A DNA stretch of 64,000 bases from NCBI RefSeq assembly GCF_000467185.1, contig NZ_BATM01000045.1, positions 48,765 through 112,764 of the forward strand, written 5' to 3'. The translations under genes were made by a program, and so were the position numbers. The notes beneath the pieces are model-generated. The model saw nothing but the letters and a program-made list of their open reading frames with translations. It searched no databases and was not told the origin of the DNA. The stretch is from Vibrio ezurae NBRC 102218 (GTDB taxonomy: Bacteria > Pseudomonadota > Gammaproteobacteria > Enterobacterales > Vibrionaceae). Below, in pieces: positions 19,970 through 29,262 of this stretch; the stretch's first letter is position 1; each line of letters starts with the position of its first letter.

Positions 19970-21223
19970 TTAATGCGCCAGAGAGCGATTTAACAAAGTG
20001 CTTTTGGCTTTATTGAAGTAATGACGCAACATCAACAGCGCCAACACCACCGCTGATGAAATGCTTAACCAATGCGGTAGCACTTCATGTTCACCAGCAC
20101 TTAACGGTTGCACAGAAAAGCCGTATGCTGAAACCAAATAGTCCGTAGCCAAACCAAACACTATCGCTGTTCCCACGACACCGACCACGTAGGCAAATAA
20201 AGAACGCTTACCTAGCTCTTTTCCGACCACACCTAATGTCGCAATATTGGTTGCAGGCCCTGCCAACATAAACACCAGTACCGCGCCCGGACTGATACCT
20301 GACATCAGTAGACCTGCGGCAATAGGCGTAGATGCTGTGGCACAAATATACATAGGCACACTAATAACCACCATCAACAACATGCTCCAAATAGTGCCGC
20401 CCCATTGTGCTAGAAAATCAGTTTCTATATAGGTTTCAATTAATGCTGCAAAAAACAAACCGATTAATAGCCAAGTGCTAATGTCTTTCACTAAGTCAGT
20501 TGCCGCAAAGCTCATTCCTGATTTCAATTTACCTAATGCCGATGAAGACGCTGGCGATTTAGAACAGCAAGCGCTTTGCTGTGTCGAACAACAAGATGAT
20601 GTGGCAGGTATAGGCTCTACTGACTTAGGTTTAGAAGAGCAACAAGATGATGTAACGAACTCAGTCTTTACGGGTTCAGATTTAGCAGAACAACATGATG
20701 ACGTGCTAGAGGTCGATACTTTCGCCACTTTTGGTTTTATCGCATTCACCGCAAAGCCCGCACCTTTATTTGCCACAGGTTTTAAATTACTAGCGCTCAA
20801 GGTCGGTGGTACTTTATCAGCGTGCTGATCTTCCTTACCCACCAACAGCCCCGCCACAATCGCACTGCAAATGGCCGCGATAGGGCGAATGATCGCCATA
20901 AATGGCCCTAATAAAGCGTAAGACACCGAAACAGAATCAATGCCCGTTTCAGGGGTTGCTACCAAAAATGAAGTAGTTGCGCTTTTCGATGCACCGCTAC
21001 GACGTAAGCCAAGAGCGGCAGGAATCACGCCACACGAACAAAGCGGTAAAGGTGCGCCAATGAACGCCGCTTTAATTGTTGTCTTAGCCCCCTTGCCTCC
21101 CAAATGCTTAGCCAGCAAATCAGTAGGAACCCACTCTTTTAACAGACCTGCCACCAATAAGCCCAATAGCATCCAAAAGCCGGACTCGATAAACAAATCA
21201 ATAAAGTTATTGAATAAACTCAC
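19970..21223 (-). CDS. cysteine-rich permease, SO_0444-type Cu/Zn efflux family
   Basis: 417 residues, GTG start overlapping the MerR stop (GTGA). Two permease halves, each of four or five membrane segments: the first has GAPLPLCSCGVIPAALGLRRSG (Cys62/Cys64), the second CATASTPIAAGLLMSGISPG. The halves are joined by a soluble linker of about 100 residues with four CC pairs at 177-178, 194-195, 211-212 and 219-220, mostly SCCS in a 17-residue period, typical of metal-binding sites. Family members are annotated as copper/zinc efflux transporters. Coupling to a ZntR-like regulator favours Zn, Cd or Pb; arsenic is possible for related permeases. Confidence 0.82.
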   Translation of the reverse strand: MSLFNNFIDLFIESGFWMLLGLLVAGLLKEWVPTDLLAKHLGGKGAKTTIKAAFIGAPLPLCSCGVIPAALGLRRSGASKSATTSFLVATPETGIDSVSVSYALLGPFMAIIRPIAAICSAIVAGLLVGKEDQHADKVPPTLSASNLKPVANKGAGFAVNAIKPKVAKVSTSSTSSCCSAKSEPVKTEFVTSSCCSSKPKSVEPIPATSSCCSTQQSACCSKSPASSSALGKLKSGMSFAATDLVKDISTWLLIGLFFAALIETYIETDFLAQWGGTIWSMLLMVVISVPMYICATASTPIAAGLLMSGISPGAVLVFMLAGPATNIATLGVVGKELGKRSLFAYVVGVVGTAIVFGLATDYLVSAYGFSVQPLSAGEHEVLPHWLSISSAVVLALLMLRHYFNKAKSTLLNRSLAH

Positions 21224-21648
21224 TTCGCTTCCTCATTTACATCACAATCAGCGCTGTCTAGCGCCTCTAAGATACAACAGTGAGTGGCTGGCTCGTCGCC
21301 ACCACAACAAGATGCGCTCAACTTACTTAGTGAGCTTTGAAAGACTTGCAGCTCTTTAATCTTCTCTTCTACGTTAGCTAGTTTAAGATCCACTATGTCT
21401 TTGGCTTCATGGCAACTGTAGCTATCACGATCAATTTGAATAGAGAGCAAATCGGCTATTTCGGTTAAGGTGAAACCAATTTTCTTAGCGCGTATGATAA
21501 AGCCCAGTCTATTGGCATCCAACTCGGTATAGACTCGATAGCCACTGGCATTGCGCGAGCTTGGCTTTAAGATGCCGTGCTTTTCATAAAAGCGTAATGT
21601 GTCTGACTTGATATCAAATAACTTTGCCAGTTCGCCTATTTTGTACAT
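21220..21648 (-). CDS. MerR-family metal-responsive regulator, ZntR-like
   Basis: 142 residues from ATG 21648 (MYKIGELAKLFDI). A GTG four codons upstream (21660), with GGAAA before it, is a real alternative. N-terminal winged helix (1-70), dimerisation coiled coil (about 80-112), then a metal loop. With this start Cys79, Cys114, Cys115 and Cys124 fall on exactly the zinc ligands of E. coli ZntR; position 119 is Glu rather than His, with His123 nearby. So it should sense Zn or another soft divalent metal. Overlaps the permease gene by 4 bp, and an operator of MerR type lies upstream. Confidence 0.88.
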   Translation of the reverse strand: MYKIGELAKLFDIKSDTLRFYEKHGILKPSSRNASGYRVYTELDANRLGFIIRAKKIGFTLTEIADLLSIQIDRDSYSCHEAKDIVDLKLANVEEKIKELQVFQSSLSKLSASCCGGDEPATHCCILEALDSADCDVNEEAK

Positions 21649-21682
21649 CCTTTCACTCACCAAATTTCCGATTAACGCTATA

Positions 21683-21714
21683 AGTATAAACCTTAGATAT
21701 AACTCCAAGGTCAA
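21683..21714 (-). promoter_or_regulatory. MerR-type promoter with 20-bp spacer and operator dyad
   Basis: On the minus strand: -35 TTGACC (21714-21709), 20-bp spacer, -10 TATACT (21688-21683). The spacer holds the dyad ACCTTGGA ... TCTAAGGT (21711-21704 and 21697-21690). Over-long spacers bearing a dyad are the hallmark of promoters untwisted by MerR proteins. It drives the regulator and the permease, so the operon is self-regulated. Confidence 0.85.
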
Positions 21715-21798
21715 GAAAAGACTGCATCATAATTTGCAATAATGTTTAAGTTATTTTTTCTTCACTCTGAACAGCAATAACGGCAAAGAGACAGTTTT

Positions 21799-21861
21799 TT
21801 GACAATAAAATGCAAATGCCAAACGATTGCGCGAGCTTTTTAGTAAATTATTCGATAAAAT
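21799..21861 (+). promoter_or_regulatory. purH promoter: purHD promoter region with possible PurR box
   Basis: TTGACA at 21799-21804 with a weak AACGAT 17 bp on (21822-21827). A PurR-like 16-mer at 21817-21832 (core CAAACGATTGC) agrees with the PurR consensus except at three outer positions and covers the -10. A second possible -10, TAAAAT at 21856-21861 before GCGCC, lacks a good -35. The remaining 220 bp up to purH form a long leader in which I recognise no element. Confidence 0.5.
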
Positions 21862-22084
21862 ACGCGCCATTCAAATTGATGAATTTTTACTCGCGAAAGG
21901 TTTTTGTCAAAGTGGTTTAACAGTCTTCATCCAGACTCGACTTTAACAAACATCTTTTCATCCAACTTGATTCCAAAATCAGCAGTGGCTATGAAGATGC
22001 ACCCTGTAATCAAATTTATGATTCAGAGCTTCTTTTTACTCTGTCGATAGCGGATACATTTAAGTACTTGAGGAATATGGAAGC

Positions 22085-23677
22085 ATGAGTAACGCTCGCC
22101 CAATTCGCCGCGCTCTTATCAGCGTATCTGATAAAACTGGCATCGTAGAATTTGCTAAAGCCCTAGCTGAACGCAATGTTGAACTTCTTTCAACTGGTGG
22201 CACCGCTCGCCTGCTTGCTGAGCAAGGCCTAGCTGTGACTGAAGTGTCTGACTATACTGGCTTCCCAGAAATGATGGACGGTCGTGTTAAGACCCTTCAC
22301 CCTAAAGTACACGGTGGTGTACTAGGTCGTCGTGGCCAAGATGATGACATCATGGAAAAACATGGTATCAACCCTATCGATATGGTTGTTGTTAACCTAT
22401 ACCCTTTTGCTGAAACAGTAGCAAAAGAAGGTTGTACTCTGGCTGACGCTGTTGAGAACATCGATATCGGTGGCCCAACAATGGTTCGTTCTGCGGCTAA
22501 AAACCACAAAGACGTGACTATCGTAGTAAACGCTCATGATTACGAGCGCGTGATTACTGAAATGGACGCAAACGACAAGTCTCTTACTCTAGAAACTCGT
22601 TTCGACCTCGCTATCGCAGCCTTTGAGCACACTGCTTCTTACGACGGCATGATCGCAAACTACTTCGGCACTATGGTTCCATCTTACGGTGAGAACAAAG
22701 AAGGTGACCAAGAGTCTAAATTCCCTCGTACGTTCAACCAACAGTTCGAGAAAAAACAAGACATGCGCTACGGTGAAAACAGCCACCAAGCAGCCGCATT
22801 CTATGTTGAAGCAAACCCTGAAGAAGCCTCTGTTTCTACAGCGCGTCAAATTCAAGGTAAAGCACTTTCTTACAACAACATTGCAGATACAGATGCTGCG
22901 CTTGAGTGTGTGAAAGAGTTCGACCAACCGGCATGTGTAATTGTTAAGCACGCTAACCCTTGTGGTGTAGCACTAGGCGAAAATATCCTAGAAGCTTATG
23001 ACCGTGCATTCAAAACAGACCCAACATCTGCATTTGGTGGCATCATCGCCTTCAACCGCGAACTTGATGCAGCGACTGCAACCGCAATCACTGAACGTCA
23101 ATTTGTTGAAGTGATTATTGCGCCTTCTGTTTCTGCTGAAGCAGTAGCCATCGTAGCGGCGAAGAAAAACCTACGCCTTCTAGAGTGTGGTGAGTGGACA
23201 ACTAAGACAACTGGCTTTGACGTGAAACGCGTTAACGGTGGTTTGTTGGTGCAAGACCGCGACCAAGGCATGGTGTCTGAAGCTGACCTTAAAGTGGTAT
23301 CAAAACGCCAGCCAACGGCTGAAGAGCTAAAAGATGCACTGTTCTGCTGGAAAGTAGCAAAATACGTGAAATCTAACGCGATTGTTTACTCGAAAGGTGA
23401 CATGACTATCGGTGTGGGCGCAGGCCAAATGAGCCGCGTTTACTCTGCGAAAATCGCAGGTATTAAAGCCGCAGACGAAGGTCTACAAGTTGAAGGTTGC
23501 GTAATGGCATCGGATGCATTCTTCCCATTCCGCGACGGTATCGACGCGGCGGCAGAAGCTGGCATTAAATGTGTTATCCAACCGGGTGGCTCTATGCGTG
23601 ACCAAGAAGTTATCGATGCTGCTGATGAACACGGCATGGCGATGATCTTCACTGGTATGCGTCACTTCCGTCACTAA
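22085..23677 (+). CDS. purH: bifunctional AICAR transformylase / IMP cyclohydrolase
   Basis: 530 residues. Last two steps of IMP synthesis. N-terminal cyclohydrolase (MGS-like fold, about 1-150: [26 protein letters not shown]) and C-terminal formyltransferase with the KHANPCGVA motif carrying the catalytic Lys-His. Ribosome site AGGAA/GGAAG ahead of ATG 22085. Codon use suggests high expression. Followed by a terminator and then purD. Confidence 0.98.
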   Translation: MSNARPIRRALISVSDKTGIVEFAKALAERNVELLSTGGTARLLAEQGLAVTEVSDYTGFPEMMDGRVKTLHPKVHGGVLGRRGQDDDIMEKHGINPIDMVVVNLYPFAETVAKEGCTLADAVENIDIGGPTMVRSAAKNHKDVTIVVNAHDYERVITEMDANDKSLTLETRFDLAIAAFEHTASYDGMIANYFGTMVPSYGENKEGDQESKFPRTFNQQFEKKQDMRYGENSHQAAAFYVEANPEEASVSTARQIQGKALSYNNIADTDAALECVKEFDQPACVIVKHANPCGVALGENILEAYDRAFKTDPTSAFGGIIAFNRELDAATATAITERQFVEVIIAPSVSAEAVAIVAAKKNLRLLECGEWTTKTTGFDVKRVNGGLLVQDRDQGMVSEADLKVVSKRQPTAEELKDALFCWKVAKYVKSNAIVYSKGDMTIGVGAGQMSRVYSAKIAGIKAADEGLQVEGCVMASDAFFPFRDGIDAAAEAGIKCVIQPGGSMRDQEVIDAADEHGMAMIFTGMRHFRH

Positions 23678-23719
23678 TTGTTCTGAGTTTTCTAGACGAT
23701 TAGCAATGCAATTAAAATT

Positions 23720-23744
23720 AGCCTCTCAGATTTGAGAGGCTTTT
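23720..23744 (+). terminator. hairpin between purH and purD
   Basis: Nine-bp stem AGCCTCTCA / TGAGAGGCT, loop GATT, then TTTT. The T run is short, so partial read-through into purD (27 bp on) is likely and would set the ratio of the two. Confidence 0.8.
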
Positions 23745-23770
23745 AAGAATTTAAAAGTTGAGGATTAAAC

Positions 23771-25060
23771 ATGAACGTATTAATCATCGGTGCTGGCGGT
23801 CGTGAGCACGCTCTAGGCTGGAAAGCCGCGCAAAACCCAAATGTTGAAACTGTTTTTGTTGCACCAGGTAATGCAGGTACAGCGCTAGAACCAAAACTTG
23901 AAAACGTAAACATTGGCGTTGAAGATATCGCAGCTTTAGTGGCTTTTGCCAAAGAAAAAAGCATCGAGCTAACTATCGTTGGCCCTGAAGCACCATTGGT
24001 TATCGGTGTGGTTGATGCCTTCCGTGAAGCCGGTCTTCCTATCTTTGGCCCAACTCAAGCAGCAGCTCAGCTTGAAGGTTCAAAAGCGTTCACTAAAGAT
24101 TTCCTAGCTCGCCATAAGATCCCTACGGGTTCTTACGCTAACTTCACTGAAATTGAACCAGCACTTGCTTACGTACGTGAGCAAGGCGCGCCAATCGTAG
24201 TGAAAGCTGACGGCCTTGCGGCAGGTAAAGGCGTTATCGTTGCGATGACTCTTACTGAAGCTGAAGACGCAATCAAAGACATGCTAGCCGGTAATGCCTT
24301 TGGCGATGCTGGCAGCCGCGTAGTGATCGAAGAATTCCTAGAAGGCGAAGAAGCCAGCTTCATCGTTATGGTTGATGGCTCTAGCGTACTGCCTATGGCG
24401 ACTAGCCAAGACCACAAACGCGTGGGTGACAAGGATACAGGTCCTAACACTGGCGGTATGGGTGCTTACTCTCCTGCGCCAGTAGTCACTCCAGAAATCC
24501 ACAATCGCATTCTTGAAGAAGTCATCTACCCTACCGTACGCGGTATGGATGCAGAAGGCGCTCCTTACACAGGTTTCCTATACGCAGGTCTAATGATTGA
24601 TGCTGACGGTACACCAAAAGTAATCGAGTACAACTGCCGCTTTGGTGACCCAGAAACTCAACCTATCATGATGCGTATGGAATCGGATCTTGTTGAACTT
24701 TGCCTAATGGCAATTGACGAGAAACTGGATGAAGCCGAATCTAAATGGGACCCTCGCGCTTCTATCGGTGTGGTTCTTGCCGCTGGCGGATACCCTGCTG
24801 ACTACGCAAAAGGCGATGTAATTTCTCTACCTAGCACTGAAGTTGAAGGTCAAAAGATCTTCCATGCAGGTACGGCAAACAACGAAGCGGGCGATGTAGT
24901 GACTAACGGCGGACGCGTACTTTGTGCTACAGCGCTGGGTAATAGCGTTTCTGAAGCTCAACAGCGCGCTTACGAGCTAACTAAACAAGTCTCTTGGGAT
25001 GGCATGTTCCATCGCAACGATATTGGCTACCGCGCGATTGCTCGCGAACAGCAAAAATAG
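23771..25060 (+). CDS. purD: phosphoribosylamine-glycine ligase
   Basis: 429 residues. Joins phosphoribosylamine and glycine with ATP (second step of purine synthesis). N-terminal VLIIGAGGREHALGWK, ATP-grasp core with IVVKADGLAAGKGVIVA, and EYNCRFGDPETQ metal/phosphate motif near residue 283. Same operon as purH. Confidence 0.98.
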   Translation: MNVLIIGAGGREHALGWKAAQNPNVETVFVAPGNAGTALEPKLENVNIGVEDIAALVAFAKEKSIELTIVGPEAPLVIGVVDAFREAGLPIFGPTQAAAQLEGSKAFTKDFLARHKIPTGSYANFTEIEPALAYVREQGAPIVVKADGLAAGKGVIVAMTLTEAEDAIKDMLAGNAFGDAGSRVVIEEFLEGEEASFIVMVDGSSVLPMATSQDHKRVGDKDTGPNTGGMGAYSPAPVVTPEIHNRILEEVIYPTVRGMDAEGAPYTGFLYAGLMIDADGTPKVIEYNCRFGDPETQPIMMRMESDLVELCLMAIDEKLDEAESKWDPRASIGVVLAAGGYPADYAKGDVISLPSTEVEGQKIFHAGTANNEAGDVVTNGGRVLCATALGNSVSEAQQRAYELTKQVSWDGMFHRNDIGYRAIAREQQK

Positions 25061-25080
25061 TCTCGCGACGCTAAAACGAC

Positions 25081-25107
25081 AAAAGCCACTTCATTGAAGT
25101 GGCTTTT
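25081..25107. terminator. bidirectional terminator between purD and the DUF1481 gene
   Basis: Twelve-bp perfect stem AAAGCCACTTCA / TGAAGTGGCTTT with TTTTT after it on the plus strand and a short T run on the minus side; purD and the DUF1481 gene converge here. Confidence 0.85.
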
Positions 25108-25161
25108 TTAATAAATGATGCTTTGCAATCAAGCGTACTTAAAAATTCGTGACGCTAACGG

Positions 25162-25857
25162 TTAGCTTTTTAAGTTCGGCTTTTCGATACAATCTACATT
25201 GCCATGTTTCAGTATCAGCAATTTATCGACTACGATTTTTTTGCTTTGATACTCTCCCACAAAGGCAGCAAAGTTTTCTTCATCTTTTAAGCGGTCAATC
25301 ACGACTGTAGGTAATTTGTCTTTCAATTCAATATTGTTGAATGCACGACCTTCACAAGTCATAAAGACTCCACGCTCCCAGTAACCTTGAATCAACTCGA
25401 CCCCTTGTTTTTGTTGCACCTTACCGGTACTCACTAAGTCGTTCGCTTGTTGTTTCACTTCCGCAATCTGGTTTTTATCCATTGGGATAACTTTGCCGTT
25501 GAGACGCAAGCGTTGATAAACCGCCTCGCCGTTGCCACTAAAACGCAATCTCATTTGATAAGGCACGAGTTTGTCGGAGCTTGAGAGTTTTTCGCCAGTG
25601 CGGATAATTTCTTGGAGATTATTGTCACCCCAAATGTAGTGGCTCTTGTACCAAGTCTTATCTTTAAAAGTCACACTATCGGCACTGGTCTCTGGGGAAT
25701 CAACACGTTGTGTTAACCAATATAGAGCAGTTTTAGAATCGTCGGCGTAACCGCCTGAGTATTCAGTAAGTGAACTTGCTTGACGCAATGGAGTAGTAGC
25801 AGAAGAACAACCCGCTAGGGTTAAAATAGCTAAAGCAGAAGTAATGAGGTGTTTCAT
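25162..25857 (-). CDS. DUF1481 lipoprotein (YjaH family)
   Basis: 231 residues from ATG 25857. Lipoprotein signal MKHLITSALAILTLAGCSS with lipobox LAGC. The rest is soluble and of unknown function. Sits right after hupA, as yjaH does in E. coli. There is no ribosome site: the ATG abuts the T run of the hupA terminator. A GTG at 25881 lies inside that hairpin and is not credible. Confidence 0.8.
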   Translation of the reverse strand: MKHLITSALAILTLAGCSSATTPLRQASSLTEYSGGYADDSKTALYWLTQRVDSPETSADSVTFKDKTWYKSHYIWGDNNLQEIIRTGEKLSSSDKLVPYQMRLRFSGNGEAVYQRLRLNGKVIPMDKNQIAEVKQQANDLVSTGKVQQKQGVELIQGYWERGVFMTCEGRAFNNIELKDKLPTVVIDRLKDEENFAAFVGEYQSKKIVVDKLLILKHGNVDCIEKPNLKS

Positions 25858-25892
25858 AAAAAATACGCCGAGCGATGACACTCGGCGTATTT
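25858..25892 (-). terminator. hupA terminator
   Basis: Twelve-bp perfect stem AAATACGCCGAG / CTCGGCGTATTT with 8-base loop, then six T on the minus strand; begins 5 bp after the hupA stop and ends at the DUF1481 start codon. Confidence 0.92.
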
Positions 25893-25896
25893 TACA

Positions 25897-26169
25897 TTAA
25901 TTCACTGAATCTTTCAGCGCTTTCCCTGCGGTAAATGCAGGAACATTTGCCGCTGCAATTTGAATCTCTTCACCAGTCTTAGGGTTACGACCAGTGCGTG
26001 CGTTACGATGAGATACTTTAAATGTACCAAAACCAATTAGTTGAACTTGGTCGCCTTCTTTAAGAGCACCAGTTACGCCTTCTAAAGTCGCTTCAAGAGC
26101 TGCTTTTGCTTGAGCTTTTGACAAATCTGCTTTTTCTGCAATTGCATCGATTAATTGGGTCTTGTTCAT
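25897..26169 (-). CDS. hupA: DNA-binding protein HU, alpha subunit
   Basis: 90 residues, beginning [20 protein letters not shown]. The DNA-gripping arm [21 protein letters not shown] includes the conserved proline and arginines. Nucleoid protein; forms homo- and hetero-dimers. The 261-bp region upstream to the next gene holds its promoter and no other gene. Confidence 0.97.
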   Translation of the reverse strand: MNKTQLIDAIAEKADLSKAQAKAALEATLEGVTGALKEGDQVQLIGFGTFKVSHRNARTGRNPKTGEEIQIAAANVPAFTAGKALKDSVN

Positions 26170-26430
26170 TAGGGTTTCCCTTCTAAAATGTTTGAGAACA
26201 AAGCCACTCTAAATCATAAAGGCTCCATCTGGCAAAGGGTTGCGGGTGATCTTTCGGTTCAAGCGAACATTTTTTAACTCATTCTGCAATTCAACTCACA
26301 AATTCACCAGCATCAACGTGCTTGATGCTTGAATTTTCAACACTAAGCACCTACTTACAAACTATCTATTATTGGCTGTCACCACTTTGAATACAGCCAA
26401 TTTGTTCACTAAATGTTCACATAAGGTACT

Positions 26431-27549
26431 ATGTTACTTCTTACAATTTATGTTTCTATCGCCATTGGAGTTTCGTTCATCTGTTCGGTGTTAGAGGCTG
26501 TTCTGCTAAGCATCTCCCCCAGTTACATTGCGCAATTAAGACAACAAGGCCACCCTGCGGCGAGCCGATTGAGCAACCTAAAGTCAGATATCGATCGCCC
26601 TCTTGCTTCCATACTCACGCTCAATACAATTGCACACACCATAGGGGCTGCCAGTGCCGGCGCTCAAGCCTCCATTGTGTTTGGTAGCGAATGGCTTGGC
26701 GTTTTCTCTGCGGTACTGACTTTGGGTATTTTAGTACTCTCTGAAATTGTGCCAAAAACCATAGGTGCAACTTACTGGCGTCAACTTGCGCCGTTATCGG
26801 CCAATATTTTAAATTGGATGGTTTGGGGGCTAAGACCTTTTGTGTGGTTTTCTGAGCAAATCACCAAACGCCTTTCTCGTGGTAATGTTGAACCTAAACT
26901 GCGTGAAGAAATGTCAGCTATGGCGATTTTGGCAGAAGAATCGGATGAATTTGGTGAAGACGAAACACGCATTCTGAATAATTTACTCAACCTGCCAAAT
27001 GTATCAGTCACTAAAGCCATGACACCTCGCCCCGTCGTTTTTCGTGTCAACGCCTCATTGTCTATTGATGAGTTTTTAGAGAAACATCAAGACACTCCCT
27101 TCTCTAGACCTTTGGTGTATGTCGAGCAAAAAGACAATATTTGTGGTTTTGTGCATCGATTAGAATTATTCAAACTTCAACAGCAACATAAAGGGACTGA
27201 GCTATTAGGCAATGTGATGCGTCCCATTCATGTATTTTTGAACAACAGCACTTTGCCCAAAGTATTTGCCAATATGCTGGCGCAAAGACTGCACATTGCG
27301 TTAGTCGTTGATGAATACGGAACGGTGCAAGGTATTGTCACACTAGAAGATATTTTTGAGTTTTTATTAGGACAAGAGATTGTTGATGAGGCTGATAAAA
27401 ATCGAGACATGCAACAAGTCGCTCACGAGCGCTGGGAGCAATGGACCAAAAAACACGGCGTGATTATCAGCAATGACGATGAAGTGCCCAATACGGATAA
27501 AAACCCAAATAGCGAGACCGACCCACACTCAGGTTCCAACAGTAAATAA
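26431..27549 (+). CDS. CNNM/DUF21 membrane protein with CBS pair (CorB/TlyC-like)
   Basis: 372 residues. N-terminal CNNM domain (about 1-175) with four hydrophobic segments and IAHTIGAASAGAQAS and SEIVPKTIGA motifs; then tandem CBS motifs (about 195-325, VTKAMTPRPVVF and VVDEYGTVQGIVTLEDIFE). It lacks the C-terminal CorC/HlyC domain and ends in a polar tail (about 350-372). Relatives transport or sense Mg and other divalent cations. Monocistronic, with terminator. Confidence 0.85.
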   Translation: MLLLTIYVSIAIGVSFICSVLEAVLLSISPSYIAQLRQQGHPAASRLSNLKSDIDRPLASILTLNTIAHTIGAASAGAQASIVFGSEWLGVFSAVLTLGILVLSEIVPKTIGATYWRQLAPLSANILNWMVWGLRPFVWFSEQITKRLSRGNVEPKLREEMSAMAILAEESDEFGEDETRILNNLLNLPNVSVTKAMTPRPVVFRVNASLSIDEFLEKHQDTPFSRPLVYVEQKDNICGFVHRLELFKLQQQHKGTELLGNVMRPIHVFLNNSTLPKVFANMLAQRLHIALVVDEYGTVQGIVTLEDIFEFLLGQEIVDEADKNRDMQQVAHERWEQWTKKHGVIISNDDEVPNTDKNPNSETDPHSGSNSK

Positions 27550-27552
27550 GCA

Positions 27553-27582
27553 AAACGGGAGCCTTAATAGGCTCCCGTTTTA
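27553..27582. terminator. terminator between the CNNM gene and yjaG
   Basis: Stem ACGGGAGCC / GGCTCCCGT, loop TTAATA, AAAA before and TTTTATTTTT after, so it can serve both convergent genes. Confidence 0.9.
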
Positions 27583-27607
27583 TTTTTCACTTCATTGGGC
27601 AGGCAGG

Positions 27608-28195
27608 TTAAAGCTGCACACCAATGTTACTAATGCCGTCATCGCGTAATTCTGCACGCAAATCTTTAATCAATTCGATATCACGCTCAGTGCATTCACG
27701 TAGCGGACGGGCAATTGCCCACTGTACATCCCACTCTTCACAAACGGCTTCGTTTTGTTTTTGATTGTCGTTAGTAATTTCATCACTACCTTGCGCAACT
27801 TCAAGGTCAGCTACTGTCATCACTGACTGTTGGCTAATGTTTTGTACCGCTTCAGACAAAAGATCGCGATCCAATAACGCATGTATTAACTCAGCAAGCC
27901 CCATACAGGCATCGATAGCTGGATAAACACCGTAAAACTCAAATTCATCAGCGTTTGGCACCAACTCCTCAAGCTTCTCTAATTGGCGCTCAAAATTTAC
28001 CTTCGCACTTTTGACGGTCAGTAGCTCCCAAATGCTATCGAGAATATCTCGGTAGATTCGTGCCTCGGCAAATTCCGTTGTTTGACAAAACATGGCATAG
28101 TTTGGGTACATACGTTCACACAAACTGACCATAAAAGTGATTTGTTGCCAAGGTTCTAGTTTCTCAATACGAACCTGAAGAGGATTCTGTAACAT
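27608..28195 (-). CDS. yjaG: YjaG family protein (DUF416)
   Basis: 195 residues, beginning MLQNPLQVRIEKLEPWQQIT; the family is all-helical and acidic and of unknown function. In enterics it lies between nudC/hemE and hupA; here it is near hupA but hemE and nudC are 33 kb away, consistent with local rearrangement. Confidence 0.88.
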   Translation of the reverse strand: MLQNPLQVRIEKLEPWQQITFMVSLCERMYPNYAMFCQTTEFAEARIYRDILDSIWELLTVKSAKVNFERQLEKLEELVPNADEFEFYGVYPAIDACMGLAELIHALLDRDLLSEAVQNISQQSVMTVADLEVAQGSDEITNDNQKQNEAVCEEWDVQWAIARPLRECTERDIELIKDLRAELRDDGISNIGVQL

Positions 28196-28274
28196 AACGA
28201 CTCACAATTGTGGGAAAACAGCAAAAGTGTACTTGATAACACCCAAATAACAAAGAAACAGGGACGCGCTTTCG

Positions 28275-29201
28275 ATGAAAACTGCTATTCAATACCTCTA
28301 TGTCCTGTCGAAAAACAAGGCAGAATATCTTCAACTACTGAAAAACGCGGATTTACCGCAACTTGAAATTACTGAAGATCCATCAATAGCGAATATATTA
28401 TTAGCCTCTCCACCCATGGCCGCTGAAGTAATTCATCAGTTTCCCAAACTAGAATGGCTGCAATCAATTTATGCGGGTGTCGACCCTCTGACTCAACCAG
28501 CACCACGTAAAGACTATCTGCTCACCAATGTAAAAGGCATATTTGGCCAACCAATCAGTGAGTATGTACTGGGGTACTCTATCGCACACTTTCGCCACTT
28601 TGACCTTTATCAGCAACAACAAAAGCAACAATTATGGCAACCACATCCATATGTCTGTCTCAATGAAAAGAGCATGGTGATATTAGGAACAGGCTCTATC
28701 GGTACGCACCTTTCCGTTTCTGCTAAAGCGTTAGGTTTAACGACGATCGGCGTAAACTCTAGTGGAAACACACCGGCGGATGGACAATTTGATGAAGTAC
28801 TGCCTATTTCTGAGCTGAATCGTGCTTTGAGCTTGGCGGATATTGTAGTGTCAGTATTACCCAATACCGCGCAAACTAAAGGAATACTCAATAAACAGAG
28901 TTTAAGCCACTGTAAACAAGCGCTACTATTTAATGTGGGGCGCGGCGATGCTATTGATGCACAAGGGCTACTGAGTGCTTTAGAGGAAGAGCACCTAGAG
29001 CATGCCTTTTTGGATGTGTTCGTGAATGAACCAATTTCTCAGCAATGCCCATATTGGCAAAACCCAAAAGTCACAGTCACTCCGCACAATGCCGCGCACA
29101 GTTTTCCACCTCAGGTTATGGGGCTGTTTAAAGACAATTATCAACGCTGGTTAGAAGAAAAGCCTTTGCGGGCGATGGTCGATTTTAAGAAAGGTTATTA
29201 A
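28275..29201 (+). CDS. D-2-hydroxyacid dehydrogenase
   Basis: 308 residues. NAD(P)-binding motif VILGTGSIGTHLSV near residue 138; catalytic set Arg in NVGRGDAID, Glu in DVFVNEP and His in VTPHNAAHS. Probably reduces glyoxylate, hydroxypyruvate or a similar 2-oxoacid; the substrate cannot be read from sequence. Single gene between yjaG (divergent) and pyrE (convergent). Confidence 0.88.
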   Translation: MKTAIQYLYVLSKNKAEYLQLLKNADLPQLEITEDPSIANILLASPPMAAEVIHQFPKLEWLQSIYAGVDPLTQPAPRKDYLLTNVKGIFGQPISEYVLGYSIAHFRHFDLYQQQQKQQLWQPHPYVCLNEKSMVILGTGSIGTHLSVSAKALGLTTIGVNSSGNTPADGQFDEVLPISELNRALSLADIVVSVLPNTAQTKGILNKQSLSHCKQALLFNVGRGDAIDAQGLLSALEEEHLEHAFLDVFVNEPISQQCPYWQNPKVTVTPHNAAHSFPPQVMGLFKDNYQRWLEEKPLRAMVDFKKGY

Positions 29202-29205
29202 AACG

Positions 29206-29235
29206 AAAAAAACGCCACAGTAGTGGCGTTTTTTA
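29206..29235. terminator. bidirectional terminator, dehydrogenase / pyrE
   Basis: Stem AAAAAACGCCAC / GTGGCGTTTTTT, loop AGTA, with A and T runs on both sides; lies between convergent genes. Confidence 0.92.
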
Positions 29236-29262
29236 TTAGTTCTTTATGCTTTAAGCGAAAAC

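Noticed and set aside
20247..21359. Plus-strand frames opposite the permease and MerR genes
   Set aside because: The minus-strand genes have clear motifs, overlap, a promoter and a terminator; the opposite frames have none.
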